From positions 1-64,000 of the forward strand of contig WQWB01000002.1 in the NCBI GenBank assembly GCA_009785555.1: a stretch of 64,000 nt of DNA, written 5' to 3'. Source of the stretch: Defluviitaleaceae bacterium (GTDB taxonomy: Bacteria > Bacillota > Clostridia > Lachnospirales > WRAX01). The notes beneath the pieces are model-generated. The model was not told the DNA's origin, did not search any database, and saw nothing but the letters and a program-made list of their open reading frames with translations. Every line of letters starts with the position of its first letter. Position 1 is the stretch's first letter. This document shows, piece after piece, positions 18,188 through 29,157 of this stretch. Position numbers and translations under genes: made by a program.

Positions 18188-19740
18188 TTGGCGTATTCGC
18201 TATGTCTGGTTTCTCTGATTAAATTGACTTTGATCTGGCCGGGATATTGCACTTCGTCCTCAATCTTCTTCGCCACGTCGCGCGCAAGCCAAACGAGGCC
18301 GGCGTCGTCCACCACCTCGGGGATGACAATAAGGCGCAGTTCTCGCCCAGCTTGGATGGCAAATGACTTTTCAACGCCATCAAACCCGTCCGCAATCTCT
18401 TCTAGTGTATGCAGGCGTTTGATGTATGATTCCACCGTTTCGCGCCGTGCGCCAGGTCGTGCGCCGGAAATTGCGTCCGCGCATTGAACGATTACGGATA
18501 TCATGCCTTGCGGCTCCACGTCTCCGTGGTGCGCCTCCACGGCGTTAAGGATTATCGGGTTTTCCTTGTATTTTTTAAGGAGAGCGACGCCCAAAGAGAC
18601 GTGCGTTCCTTCATGTTCGTGATCCAAAGCCTTACCTATATCATGGAGAAGACCCGCGCGTTTCGCCATCATCACGTCCGCGCCGACCTCGGCGGCTATA
18701 AGCCCGCTAAGTATGGAAACCTCCACAGAATGGCGCAAAACGTTCTGCCCGTAACTAGTACGGAACTTCATGCGGCCAAGCAAACGCACAACTTCGTTGT
18801 GAAGATTATGGACGCCCGTTTCATAGCACGCGGCTTCGCCTTCCTGGCGGATATTCGCCTCAACTTCTTTTTTGGCTTTCTCCACCATTTCCTCTATACG
18901 TGCTGGATGTACGCGCCCGTCGATGATAAGCTTCTCAAGTGCAGTCTTTGCGATCTCACGTCGCACCGGGTCAAACCCGGAAAGTATTACAGCCTCTGGT
19001 GTATCATCTATAATAAGGTCAACGCCGGTAAGGCTTTCAATGGCTCGGATGTTGCGCCCCTCGCGGCCGATAATACGGCCTTTCATTTCATCGCTCGGCA
19101 ATTGGACAACGGATACGCTGGTTTCGGCGAACTGATCCACTGCACAGCGCTGTATCGCAAGCTCCAGTATCTCAGAAACCTTTTTTTGCGCTTCATCTTT
19201 AGTTTTGGCCTCAATCTCGCGCAAGACGGTAGCCGACTCAAGCCTGGCATCACTTTCAATAACCGTCATCAGATGATCTTTCGCCTGCTCTTTGGTAAAA
19301 CCGGAAATGCGCTCCATTTCCTCAATATGTTTCTTTAAAACATTGTCAATCTCAACTTTTTGCACGTCAACTGCATCAATCTTTTTTTGCCACTGCTCTT
19401 CCTTTTTTTCAAGGGAATCATGCTTTTTGTCAATTTGTTCTTCTTTTTGCTGAATCCTGCGCTCTTGGCGTTGTATCTCGCCGCGGCGTTCCTTTAATTC
19501 CTTCTCAAATTCGTTTTTAAGCCTGATACCTTCTTCTTTTGCTTCAAGTAAAATCTCTTTCTTTTTCGATTCCGCCGTCTTCGTAGCTTCCGCAACAATC
19601 TCAACAGCCTTTGTTTCCGCAACACCAGTCTTGCCTTCAGCCACTTTCTTTCTATACGTAATTCCTATAAAAAACATGGCAACGCCAACAACGGCAACTG
19701 CCGCAATTAAAATAAAATGCAACGCATTCATTCCATCCAT
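18184..19740 (-). CDS. rny: Ribonuclease Y
   Basis: 518 aa; N-terminal TM plus coiled coil, [35 protein letters not shown] motif [12 protein letters not shown]. Confidence 0.97.
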
Positions 19741-19867
19741 TTTTCTTTTGTTCCTCTCAATCTATATTAATTTATCCCCACTATCCACGCATAAGAAACC
19801 CCACAACGGATATGAAGATAATATTCACAAAAATTTTACTACATTTTTCGAATTTTGTCAAGAAAAA

Positions 19868-20416
19868 CTACGACCGAAGCAAAAGCCCAAGTATTTCTGC
19901 ATATAAATTAGTCACATTTTCACGCCAATTATTGCAAATTGCCGTAGCCTGCTCGCGCGATACGACAGATAGGTTGATTTCCATCAACGTGATATCATGC
20001 TCATACACGCCGCATTTAACGATATATTCACCGCTATCCCTATCGTAAAAAAGATTTGCCGTGGATTCAAAATCCTTTTTGACCGCGTAACGGTTTGCGC
20101 CCGCGTATTTTGTAAGTTTCGCCTTAACGTCACCTGGTACGAGGGCGGAGAACGACTCCAGGGCGTCGCCGCCGTCATCCGTGATCGTATAGTACGACAA
20201 ACCGCCGCCACCGCTGGATTTTTCCAAATACCCAACTTCAGCAAGTTCTTGCAGATATACGGTAACCTGCCCACTTTCCATAAGCGCTTCCTCGTACACA
20301 AACGCAGATATGCGCTGCATGGACAAAGGCACGTCAAATTTATCTATCATATATAGCAAAATAATCTTATTCGTCAATTGGGTATCGCTATCCTCCAAGA
20401 AACTTTGTTGTATCAT
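19868..20416 (-). CDS. DUF4364 family protein
   Basis: 182 aa winged-helix-like, LTNKIILLYMIDKFDVPLSMQRISAFV. Confidence 0.65.
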   Translation of the reverse strand: MIQQSFLEDSDTQLTNKIILLYMIDKFDVPLSMQRISAFVYEEALMESGQVTVYLQELAEVGYLEKSSGGGGLSYYTITDDGGDALESFSALVPGDVKAKLTKYAGANRYAVKKDFESTANLFYDRDSGEYIVKCGVYEHDITLMEINLSVVSREQATAICNNWRENVTNLYAEILGLLLRS

Positions 20417-20520
20417 CTTTATTTTTACCCTTCCTGCTGTTTATTGGTTATTCCCCGCCAAAGGCAGCCACCCTCTCGCTTACTGCCGACCGAAAATCGA
20501 GCCCCTCCGATGAAGGGGGG

Positions 20521-22233
20521 TTAATCATGCCATTCAACGCGCGGCAGTTTATCCGCATTTTCTTTCGTCACGTTAAGAAGCTCAATATCAACACGCAACT
20601 CGTCGTCGCCGTCTATGCCGGTAACGAACAATAACTGCCCGTGCGGCTCACCCATAAAGACATCGGCAAGCTTTGTTAGCAGGGGAAAGTCCCGCTTTTC
20701 GCCGCTTTTCCTCATGCTTATGATGTTACCGGTACTTTTGTTTTTGTGTGGATTGCTTGAAAATGTCTGAAACGGCACTATATCGTCACCCTTATAAAAA
20801 CAAAAATCTTCACCGGGTATGACGTCGTACATAAAACAAAATGCGGCATACAGATCGCTAAGGGTTGTATCCGCCTCCACAAACAGTTCCTGCCACGCCG
20901 ACACGCCCTGCTCGTTGACTTTAAGCACAAGTGCGTCCACGACTACATCATCTTTCTTCCGCTCCTCTTTCGGCATATTTGCAAGAAATGCCGGCAATTC
21001 CGCTAAAACCGGTTTGATGGATTGGCTTTCCGGCAATAAAACACCCATATCGTCACGGTGCATAACATTTAGAACTTCAATTCCAATGTCCGTAAATGTG
21101 TACGCCGTACACGGCGCAAAAACGTGCATGGACATCTCGTCGCACAGATCCGCCGCGTCCGTAAAATTATCCGGGTTTTTGCTATAAGCTTCCAAAAACG
21201 AAATTATACCGTCTATTTCCTCACTGACATTATATGGTATAATATAAAGCGGATGTATGACGCGGCAATAGTACGCAAGCGGCGTTATAAATTTGCGGTC
21301 TAAAATGATACCGAAAAAGTACGCACCGGACATAAGCCCCATACGCATCTCCATGTCCATATCGCCGTCCTCGTCCTTACCGAAGCCCATATCCATGGAC
21401 TTTGAACTGTCCGCCATAAAAGACATAATATCAACGCCCGTATCTGAAAACACCTCGGCAAAAATTTGGTCCGTTGGCACAGGGTTTTTTAAATATGACG
21501 TTAATTTCTGCTTGTAAACCTTGCTGATTGGCAAAAACTCGCTGATGGCAGATACGCATTCATCCAAAACCGCGTTTATCACTTTCTCCAATACGACAAC
21601 ATTTGGCACGTCAAAAAACCGCTCCCACTCCGAAACGACCATATTAACCTGCCCTGACAGTGACGGCATCGGCACAACCAACTTTAAATGCGATAAAATA
21701 TTATGCAAAAACAGCCTATATTCCAAACCGCCAAGCGAAAGATCCGGCAGATGCCATTTCTCCGGGGTTTCCGCGTCAAACGCCGGGTCAACGCTATGCA
21801 TAAAATGGCGCATATCGCTTATCAGCGGGTGGTCGTCTATACCAAAGCCAACGTTTTTAAAATCCGCAGCAAAAGATTTTCCGCCGTTTTCCCCGTTCTC
21901 AACGTTATATTTATACGAAACCAAGCGAAGAGTCCTATGCTCCGGCAACCCAAACTCCCTGTTAAGCGACAATATAAGGTTCGCCGGCGTAAGCACCGTG
22001 TTCTCCAAAAATGTACTGAAATACCAACGGCGGAAAATAAGCGGCAAAAAATCCGAGTACAGAAGTTTAGTTGCGCTCGCGGAAAGTTTATGTTCTTTCA
22101 TGGTTTTTTCCGCTTCAAGCCACGCCTCGTTAAAGGCAATCTTGATATTATCGCATAACCTTACATATTCAGTATTCGTATTTTGGTTGTCGCCAATATT
22201 GGTATCGGCAGTGTTTTTATCACTTTTTTTCAT
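20521..22233 (-). CDS. Uncharacterised 570-aa protein
   Basis: Intact ORF; a C-terminal segment LVLKVNEQGVSAWQELFVEADTTLSDLYAAFCFMYDV weakly resembles pRiA4b ORF-3-like domains. Confidence 0.7.
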   Translation of the reverse strand: MKKSDKNTADTNIGDNQNTNTEYVRLCDNIKIAFNEAWLEAEKTMKEHKLSASATKLLYSDFLPLIFRRWYFSTFLENTVLTPANLILSLNREFGLPEHRTLRLVSYKYNVENGENGGKSFAADFKNVGFGIDDHPLISDMRHFMHSVDPAFDAETPEKWHLPDLSLGGLEYRLFLHNILSHLKLVVPMPSLSGQVNMVVSEWERFFDVPNVVVLEKVINAVLDECVSAISEFLPISKVYKQKLTSYLKNPVPTDQIFAEVFSDTGVDIMSFMADSSKSMDMGFGKDEDGDMDMEMRMGLMSGAYFFGIILDRKFITPLAYYCRVIHPLYIIPYNVSEEIDGIISFLEAYSKNPDNFTDAADLCDEMSMHVFAPCTAYTFTDIGIEVLNVMHRDDMGVLLPESQSIKPVLAELPAFLANMPKEERKKDDVVVDALVLKVNEQGVSAWQELFVEADTTLSDLYAAFCFMYDVIPGEDFCFYKGDDIVPFQTFSSNPHKNKSTGNIISMRKSGEKRDFPLLTKLADVFMGEPHGQLLFVTGIDGDDELRVDIELLNVTKENADKLPRVEWHD

Positions 22234-22368
22234 ATTTTACCGCCAAATCTTATTTTATCACTTGATTGTAACAGATGTTTAGTGGTAAAATCAATAGGTA
22301 ATGAAAATCTTTTACGTTTTATTTACCCCATAAACCAAATTGTCAGCTAACTCTTTATAAGTTGGCTA

Positions 22369-24099
22369 ATGAATGGCCCGTTTCACGGGTCTGCTAGAGA
22401 GGCTAGGAAAATTACTTTGAGTTATCCACACGAAATACTGATGCGCGTGCAGAAACCAGCACGCTACACAGGAGGCGAATTTGGCTCGTTTTACAAGGAT
22501 TCATACAACACCCGCTTCTGCCTCTGCTTCCCCGATGTCTATGAAATAGGCATGAGCTGGAGCGGCATGGACATTCTGTACTCCATGTTAAACGAGGAAA
22601 GCGGCATATACTGCGAGCGCGCCTTCGCACCTTGGACAGACATGGAAGCTGTACTCCGCGAAAGGCAACTTCCGCTTACAAGCCTTGAAACAGGTACGCC
22701 GCTTGCTGATTTTGATATTATAGGCTTCTCACTTAACCACGAGCTTGTATATACAAATGTACTTAATATACTGGATTTAGCGGGCTTACCCTTACTTGCT
22801 GCAGAGCGTGGCGACGATTGCCCCATCATCTGCGCCGGCGGCCCATCTGTGTGCAATCCTGCACCAATGGCCGATTTTATAGATTTTTTCTTTATCGGCG
22901 AAGCCGAAGCTGGATTTACCGACATAATGAAAAAATACCAAAAAGGCATCAAAAAAGACGATTTCCTACGCAGTATTTGCGACATACAGGGCATTTATGT
23001 GCCTAAATTTAACAACTCGGTAAAAAAAGCCTGCGTCGCGGATTTAAATACGGCCTTTCTGCCGAAATCCTTCCTCGTACCGAACTTAGTCAGCACGCAG
23101 GATCGTGCAGCTGTGGAGATCTTCCGAGGATGCAAGCGCGGATGCCGTTTCTGCCAGGCCGGCAATATCTACAAACCCGTGCGTGAACGAAGCATTGATA
23201 CCATAGAAAGCTACGCAAAATATTGCTTGGAAAAAACCGGGTACGATGAAGTTACCCTCCTATCCTTGTCCACTGCGGACTACAGCCGCTTCCCTGAACT
23301 GGCGGAAAGGATGCTTAGCGTAGGGGACAATATCTCACTATCCTTACCGTCCCTTCGCGTTGACGCTTTCGCGCTAAACGTTATGCGGCGTATCTCCGGC
23401 GGGCGCAAATCCGGCCTTACCTTCGCACCGGAGGCTGGGTCCCAACGCCTGCGTGATATTATCGGCAAGAACCTTACCGAGGATGAGATCATTGAAGGCT
23501 GCCGCCTTGCATACAGGGGTGGGTGGACGCGCATAAAACTATATGCCATGCTTGGTTTGCCCTTTGAAACCGACGAAGACGTTGTGGCCCTGGCTGAGCT
23601 TGCCGAAAAGGTTGCCAACGCGTTCTTCCGCCTACCAAAAGATGAGCGCGGCCACGGCCTTCAAATTAACCTCAGCGCGTCTTGTTTCGTGCCGAAGCCG
23701 CACACGCCCTTCCAATTCGTGCCGCAAGTTACGCAGGATGAGCTGCGACGCAAGCAGCAATTGGTAAAACGCAGTATCCGCTCGAAGCAGATAAAATTCT
23801 CTTACCACAGTGCTGATGGATCGGTGCTGGAAGGAGCGCTGGCACGAGGCGGCACTGAAACTGGGCGTGCCATTTTGGCAGCATTTAAACGCGGCGCACG
23901 CTTCGACAGCTGGTCGGAGCTATTTAACTACGGCATATGGCAAGAAGCCTATGAAGAGGCTGGGCTTGACCTTGAGGCGCAGGCGCTGAAATCATTTGAA
24001 TATACGGACATTTTGCCATGGGATAATATATTCGCCGGAGCGGATAAAACACTTTTAATCAGAGAAATGGAGAAAGCACGTGAACTTTCACAGATATAG
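22369..24099 (+). CDS. B12-binding-domain radical SAM protein (TIGR03960-like)
   Basis: EIFRGCKRGCRFCQAGNIYKPVRERS (CxxxCxxC); FCLCFPDVYEIGMSWSGMDILYSMLN. True start may be TTG 22417 or ATG 22441. Confidence 0.9.
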   Translation: MNGPFHGSAREARKITLSYPHEILMRVQKPARYTGGEFGSFYKDSYNTRFCLCFPDVYEIGMSWSGMDILYSMLNEESGIYCERAFAPWTDMEAVLRERQLPLTSLETGTPLADFDIIGFSLNHELVYTNVLNILDLAGLPLLAAERGDDCPIICAGGPSVCNPAPMADFIDFFFIGEAEAGFTDIMKKYQKGIKKDDFLRSICDIQGIYVPKFNNSVKKACVADLNTAFLPKSFLVPNLVSTQDRAAVEIFRGCKRGCRFCQAGNIYKPVRERSIDTIESYAKYCLEKTGYDEVTLLSLSTADYSRFPELAERMLSVGDNISLSLPSLRVDAFALNVMRRISGGRKSGLTFAPEAGSQRLRDIIGKNLTEDEIIEGCRLAYRGGWTRIKLYAMLGLPFETDEDVVALAELAEKVANAFFRLPKDERGHGLQINLSASCFVPKPHTPFQFVPQVTQDELRRKQQLVKRSIRSKQIKFSYHSADGSVLEGALARGGTETGRAILAAFKRGARFDSWSELFNYGIWQEAYEEAGLDLEAQALKSFEYTDILPWDNIFAGADKTLLIREMEKARELSQI

Positions 24100-24766
24100 A
24101 TTGACCTATGCTAAGCATAACAAAGCCCGGTATATAGGGCATCTCGACCTCCAAACCATTTTCCAACGCGCAGTGAGTCGCGCCGGTATCCGCGCACGTT
24201 ATTCCGAAGGGTTTAACCCGCACCCTATACTCTCTTTCGCCGCACCTCTCTCCGTCGGCATGTCCGCGCTTGCTGACATTGTCGACGTGGATATTGTGGA
24301 GCAGTTGAATTGCGCGGATATTATAGAGCGCATAAACCAAGCGTTACCCGCAGGCTTAAATGTGCATAAATGTGAAGAAATCGCTATTTCATCTAAATCA
24401 GCGGCGGCTAGGTTACGCAAAGCACGATATTCAATGGAAATTAAATATGAAATGAAAGGCGCAAAAGATATGGGAGCACTCTCATTGGAGCCTAAAGACT
24501 CCTGCGCGAGCCAAGCATCCCAGGCACTCTATGCAGCACAGGCTGTAGAGCTTTTCAATAAATCCAAATCCGAAATATCCGGATTGGTCTACGAAATTCA
24601 CGCGGACGGCGAAACGCCCGGCAAAATCACGGCCATTGTAGCCTGCGGCGGCTTCGGAAACTTAAAGCCCAGCCGTTTGGCGGAAGAGCTTTGCGGCTTA
24701 ACAAACGTCACATTATGTCCGTTTTCAACGGAATATACGAGAGAGGAGCTGGAGTTAGCAGAATGA
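24080..24766 (+). CDS. Radical SAM-associated DUF2344 (TIGR03936-like) protein
   Basis: 228 aa; RLTYAKHNKARYIGHLDLQTIFQRAVSRAGIRARYSEGFNPHP. Confidence 0.85.
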   Translation: MNFHRYRLTYAKHNKARYIGHLDLQTIFQRAVSRAGIRARYSEGFNPHPILSFAAPLSVGMSALADIVDVDIVEQLNCADIIERINQALPAGLNVHKCEEIAISSKSAAARLRKARYSMEIKYEMKGAKDMGALSLEPKDSCASQASQALYAAQAVELFNKSKSEISGLVYEIHADGETPGKITAIVACGGFGNLKPSRLAEELCGLTNVTLCPFSTEYTREELELAE

Positions 24767-25956
24767 AAAGGCGAATAACAATGGCACATTTACTGCAAAA
24801 GAAGCCTGAAAAACGCAGTATCGTTATAGATGTAAGCGAAAAAGGCGTACGAGGCGCACTCCTTGATGCCGGTACATCCCCCAACGTGCTGGAGTTTGCA
24901 GGCGAGACAAGCGGACGCGAGAGCCTGGTCGGGCATATCTTTGTAGGGAAAGTAGCTGCCGTACATAAAAACGGCTTTTCCTTCATAGATCTGGGTATGG
25001 ATCGAAACGCTTTTCTAAACCTCAATGACAGCAAGCATAACGGAGTTAGGGTAAGGGAAGGCCAAGCCATCGCCGTGCAGATCGGACGCGATGCGTACAA
25101 GGACAAGGGTGCGTCGGTGACGACCGCGCTGGCGTACAGCGGCCGCTTCTTCGTTATCACAGACCGTTGCGACGACGAGCATCCAAAAATCGGCGTCTCA
25201 AAGAAAATTATAAACCAAGCGGAACGTAACCGCTTGGTTAAGGTAACGGATGAACTGCTTGAAAAAACCAACCTATCCAACAGAAACATAACCATTCGCA
25301 CCGATGCAGAAAACGCCGCAACCAGCTTACTTGACGCAGAACTTACCTCACTCGCCGCCATAATTGCGGAAACGGAAGAAAAGGCCAAAATTGCAACTCC
25401 ACCAACCTCCATCTACACTCCATACGCAAGCCCCGCACTTAAAATCGCCGCAGAGCTATCCGTCGGCTCTGATATTGATGAAATAATCGTCAATACTCCC
25501 AATGATTTCAACCAGTTGGAAGAAGCCTATAAAAACCGAGGCATAAAAATTAAACTTGTAGACGGTTCATCCTTTTACATCTACAATATCTCAAAGTTAT
25601 ATGAAAATACCGTAAGCCGCAAGATATATCTAACGTGCGGCGGATATATAGTGATCGACAAAACCGAAGCCTGCACCGTTATCGACGTAAACTCCGGTAA
25701 GTACGAGGGGCGTAAAGACATTGAAGGAATGGCACTTAAAGTCAACCTGGAAGCGGCGGCCGAAGCTGCGCGGCAACTGCGCCTACGCAACGTCGGAGGC
25801 ATCGTTATCATAGACTTTATCCGCATGAGTGATGAGGAAAACAGACAAACCTTAATAAGCGAACTCAAATCTCACTTAGACAAAGACCCAGCAATTACCG
25901 TTGTGGAGGGTTTTACGAAGCTTGGGTTGATGGAAATTACGAGGAAAAGGCGATGA
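24763..25956 (+). CDS. Ribonuclease E/G family
   Basis: VGHIFVGKVAAVHKNGFSFIDLGMDRNAFL (S1), CTVIDVNSGKYEGR, GGIVIIDFIRM; ATGA overlap with upstream stop. Confidence 0.9.
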   Translation: MKRRITMAHLLQKKPEKRSIVIDVSEKGVRGALLDAGTSPNVLEFAGETSGRESLVGHIFVGKVAAVHKNGFSFIDLGMDRNAFLNLNDSKHNGVRVREGQAIAVQIGRDAYKDKGASVTTALAYSGRFFVITDRCDDEHPKIGVSKKIINQAERNRLVKVTDELLEKTNLSNRNITIRTDAENAATSLLDAELTSLAAIIAETEEKAKIATPPTSIYTPYASPALKIAAELSVGSDIDEIIVNTPNDFNQLEEAYKNRGIKIKLVDGSSFYIYNISKLYENTVSRKIYLTCGGYIVIDKTEACTVIDVNSGKYEGRKDIEGMALKVNLEAAAEAARQLRLRNVGGIVIIDFIRMSDEENRQTLISELKSHLDKDPAITVVEGFTKLGLMEITRKRR

Positions 25957-26540
25957 AGACCAATTGCGAAGCGAAATTAGAATACGCGACGGATTATGTT
26001 AAGTTGATATTTCCCGATAGAATGTATGTTGAAAGCTACATAAAGGCTTGCATGGAGTTTAAGGCGATTGGGCTTCATTTATACAGCTTTAACGACCCGG
26101 ATACATCGCACGAGTGGAAGGACAGTATTTTTGAGAGATATGAAGACAACCGAAACGGAGTAAACCTTAAGGAGGGTTACGTCCCGTCGTCCACATTCTG
26201 GCTGGTTGACGAGGAGCGGGGAATTTTCCTGGGTGAGGGCAACGTCCGCCACAACCTCACGCCGCCGCTTATCAATTACGGTGGACATGTGGGTTATGCC
26301 ATACGCCATACGCAGTGGGGAAATGGATACGGAACTCTGCTCTGCTCTCTATTATTGCGAGAAGCAGTTAAGCTAGGAATAAAAGAAGCCCTCATAACCT
26401 GCGACGACAACAACCACGCCAGCCGCAAGGTTATCGAAAGAAACGGCGGCATGCTGGAAAACATCGTACCGAATATCATTGATGGAATGCAAATCCAAAC
26501 AAGGCGGTACTGGGTAGATTTAGAAGGGTTGGCTGTATGA
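25953..26540 (+). CDS. GNAT family N-acetyltransferase
   Basis: VGYAIRHTQWGNGYGTLLCSLLLREAVKLG...NHASRKVIERNGG; ATGA overlap. Confidence 0.85.
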   Translation: MKTNCEAKLEYATDYVKLIFPDRMYVESYIKACMEFKAIGLHLYSFNDPDTSHEWKDSIFERYEDNRNGVNLKEGYVPSSTFWLVDEERGIFLGEGNVRHNLTPPLINYGGHVGYAIRHTQWGNGYGTLLCSLLLREAVKLGIKEALITCDDNNHASRKVIERNGGMLENIVPNIIDGMQIQTRRYWVDLEGLAV

Positions 26541-27034
26541 TTTTCTACAACGCAAGGGCGATAATAACGAAAGTTGAGGGCGACGGGGAGATAGTACTGG
26601 TTCAGCGGTGCAACCGTACGGGTGTACCCGGACGATACAAATTTCCCGGCGGATGCAGCGAGTGGGGTGAATCCATTATGGATACGCTGAAGCGCGAAGT
26701 AATGGAGGAAGTTGGACTAACCGTTACCAAAATCCATGGAATCGAGACTTACAGGAATAACGGCGATTATGAATCATTTACGCCTTTTGCGGTTTACTTC
26801 GGCAAAGAAGGCTGGGTATTTAAGGATGGCGAGTTTGCAGGACAGCGCGCCAAATCCGTCGGTGTGCACTTTATCTGCGAAGCGGTAGGCACCCCCCTGG
26901 AAAGCGGCGATAAATCCACGGAAATCGGGTGGGTTACGCCGGAACGGCTTCGCGCAATACTCAACGAGAATGGCAGTTTCGGTGACGGCGACCGCGGTGC
27001 GGCGGAATTATATTGCGTTAAGAACGGCGTGTGA
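26537..27034 (+). CDS. NUDIX hydrolase
   Basis: Complete Nudix box GGCSEWGESIMDTLKREVMEEVGL. Confidence 0.92.
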   Translation: MIFYNARAIITKVEGDGEIVLVQRCNRTGVPGRYKFPGGCSEWGESIMDTLKREVMEEVGLTVTKIHGIETYRNNGDYESFTPFAVYFGKEGWVFKDGEFAGQRAKSVGVHFICEAVGTPLESGDKSTEIGWVTPERLRAILNENGSFGDGDRGAAELYCVKNGV

Positions 27035-27157
27035 TACTGCTTACATAACACTGTTAGGCTATAGAAAAACACTTGAGCCGCAATTTCCTGGTTTAAACTT
27101 TCATCAATCTAAAAAAAACGCATATACATTATCTAAATTCATTTCCGAGGTTTTATC

Positions 27158-27625
27158 ATGGACACCCAAAACGTCTACGAAGCTGCCGCCGAAAACTTTT
27201 CCATCAGTATTTTGCAAGAACGCAAGTTACTTGAAATGATAATCCACGCCGCAACGGACGAAGCCGCCGCGACGAGGTTCTACACACGCCTGTCCGAACG
27301 GCTCACCGGCGAAGACAGGAAAACCGTACACAACATAGCCCTGGACGAAGCGAAACACAGACGGCTTTTCGAGGATCTGTACTTTAGAATAGCGCACCGC
27401 CAAATGCCCGCGATCGAGACAGATAAAGAGGAACCCCTTCCCGAAAACCTACCGGACATCTTCGAAGACAGGATATACGACGAAAACGCAGACATCGAAT
27501 TTTACAGAAATATCTATTTTACCTTAATAAACATGGATTACCGCGACGTCATGTTTGAAATTATGAGTGACGAAAGCCGCCACGCCTCATTGCTCAACCT
27601 TCTATACGCAAAATATAAGCGTTAA
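27158..27625 (+). CDS. Ferritin-like/rubrerythrin-like four-helix protein
   Basis: 155 aa with paired E..H helices: MIIHAATDEAAATRFY, ALDEAKHRRLFEDLY, EIMSDESRHASLLNLLY. Confidence 0.7.
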   Translation: MDTQNVYEAAAENFSISILQERKLLEMIIHAATDEAAATRFYTRLSERLTGEDRKTVHNIALDEAKHRRLFEDLYFRIAHRQMPAIETDKEEPLPENLPDIFEDRIYDENADIEFYRNIYFTLINMDYRDVMFEIMSDESRHASLLNLLYAKYKR

Positions 27626-27626
27626 G

Positions 27627-29018
27627 TTAATCCAAAGTCAGTATCATATCCGCGCCTATGACGCGTGTTGGATTTTGCCGTATAAACCCAACCACCTCCG
27701 GCGTTATCCGCTCACCCGGAGCGACGAGGGGTATGCCTGGCGGATACGGTATGACAAACCCGGCGGATACCATGCCAACAGAATCTTCTAGGCTACGTGG
27801 CGTTGAGCTACCCATAATGGCCTCACGCGGCGGCATAACTACCTCCGCCTTTGGCATATCTCGCATCGTTTCGACAGTTTCGGCAAAAACCTTCTTTGGA
27901 GTCCCAACGAAGGTTTTTGCCGCGCTTACAAGCCGCGAAAAACCCTCCGCCGTGTCGGCGCATGTCGTAAGGGCAACCGCGTGCGCCGCGCCGCTCATCT
28001 CAAGCTGAATCTTGTATTCTAATATATGCCTTTCAATTTCCTCACCCAAACAACCGTTTTTCGAATAAAAAACAAGTTTCGCGGGGTCTATCGCATATAT
28101 ACTATTCTTTCTGCGATATTCGCATCCAATAAGGCTTAGATCAAGATTCCTAGGAAACCCTCCGCGGAATGATTCTAACGCCTCAATGTATCTTCCAATT
28201 ATTCCCGGATATCCTTCCAATAAGTTTAACGCGTAGTCAGCCTGCGCCAACAATACGTAAGACGGGCTGGTTGTTTGAAAAATATTTAAGGAGGCCTTTA
28301 CCTTCTCGCCCGGCACGAGGTTACCGTTTACGTGGACAACTGCCATCTGAGACATGATGGGCAATTGCTTGTGCAAGCTCTGTACGACGATATCCGCGCC
28401 ACACAAATTGGAAGTTATTGGAAAACGATCCGAGAAGCAAAAATGCGCGCCGTGTGCTTCGTCCACTATAACAGGGGTTTTGTATTGATGCGCTATTTCT
28501 ACGATTGCCTTTATATCGGACACAAACCCTTCGTATGTAGGACTAGTAAGAACGACTGCAGCAGCATTGGGATAAAGACGCAAAGCGGCGCGCACATCTT
28601 CCGGGTCTACACCGCCGGCTACGTGTATATCGGTAATTTGTGGATATATATAGACGGGGGTTAGGTTGTTTATGGAAAGTGCGGAATATACGGATTTATG
28701 GCAATTCCTGGCAATTATTATCTCGCCGCCGGCCTCAACGCGTCCAGCCACGGCCGTTACAGCCGCCAAAACACCGCCGGTTGAGCCGTTGGTGGTTATG
28801 TACGACGCGCCGGATCCGTTGGCGCGGGCAAGCCTATCCTGCAGGTCGGCGATGATGCCCCGAGGGTCAAGCAAATTGTCCGCGCCGGGGATTTCCGTAA
28901 CATCCATGCTAAATAGCCCTTCCGGAAAAAACGCCGGGTTACGCTTATGCCCCGGCATATGAAAGGGATAAATATCTCGCTGCGCGTAGTTTGATAGGAA
29001 ATTATATATTGTATTCAT
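27627..29018 (-). CDS. Orn/Lys/Arg decarboxylase family PLP enzyme
   Basis: PFHMPGHKR, DEAHGAHF, QSLHKQLPIMSQMA (PLP Lys). Confidence 0.92.
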   Translation of the reverse strand: MNTIYNFLSNYAQRDIYPFHMPGHKRNPAFFPEGLFSMDVTEIPGADNLLDPRGIIADLQDRLARANGSGASYITTNGSTGGVLAAVTAVAGRVEAGGEIIIARNCHKSVYSALSINNLTPVYIYPQITDIHVAGGVDPEDVRAALRLYPNAAAVVLTSPTYEGFVSDIKAIVEIAHQYKTPVIVDEAHGAHFCFSDRFPITSNLCGADIVVQSLHKQLPIMSQMAVVHVNGNLVPGEKVKASLNIFQTTSPSYVLLAQADYALNLLEGYPGIIGRYIEALESFRGGFPRNLDLSLIGCEYRRKNSIYAIDPAKLVFYSKNGCLGEEIERHILEYKIQLEMSGAAHAVALTTCADTAEGFSRLVSAAKTFVGTPKKVFAETVETMRDMPKAEVVMPPREAIMGSSTPRSLEDSVGMVSAGFVIPYPPGIPLVAPGERITPEVVGFIRQNPTRVIGADMILTLD

Positions 29019-29157
29019 GCGTTCAGTATAAAGCAATATCTGCATAAAGTAAAGGGGTTTGCGAAAGCGGAAAATAATTTTAAAACATATTCACAAATTT
29101 ATAAAAATCTGTTATACTATACCGCAATAATGAAAATGGAGAGGGTGTTATACGAAC

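Noticed and set aside
18038-18487. Plus-strand ORF encoding [10 protein letters not shown] repeats
   Set aside because: It is the antisense reading of the 30-bp repeat array plus rny; rny is unambiguous on the minus strand.
22234-22420. GGAAAATTACTTTGAG as another MITE end
   Set aside because: Short partial match without the TATAGAGG terminus or hairpins; it coincides with a plausible RBS/start region.
22422-22430. Perfect DnaA-box-like TTATCCACA
   Set aside because: A single box at the start of the radical SAM gene with no cluster or AT-rich unwinding region; insufficient for an origin.
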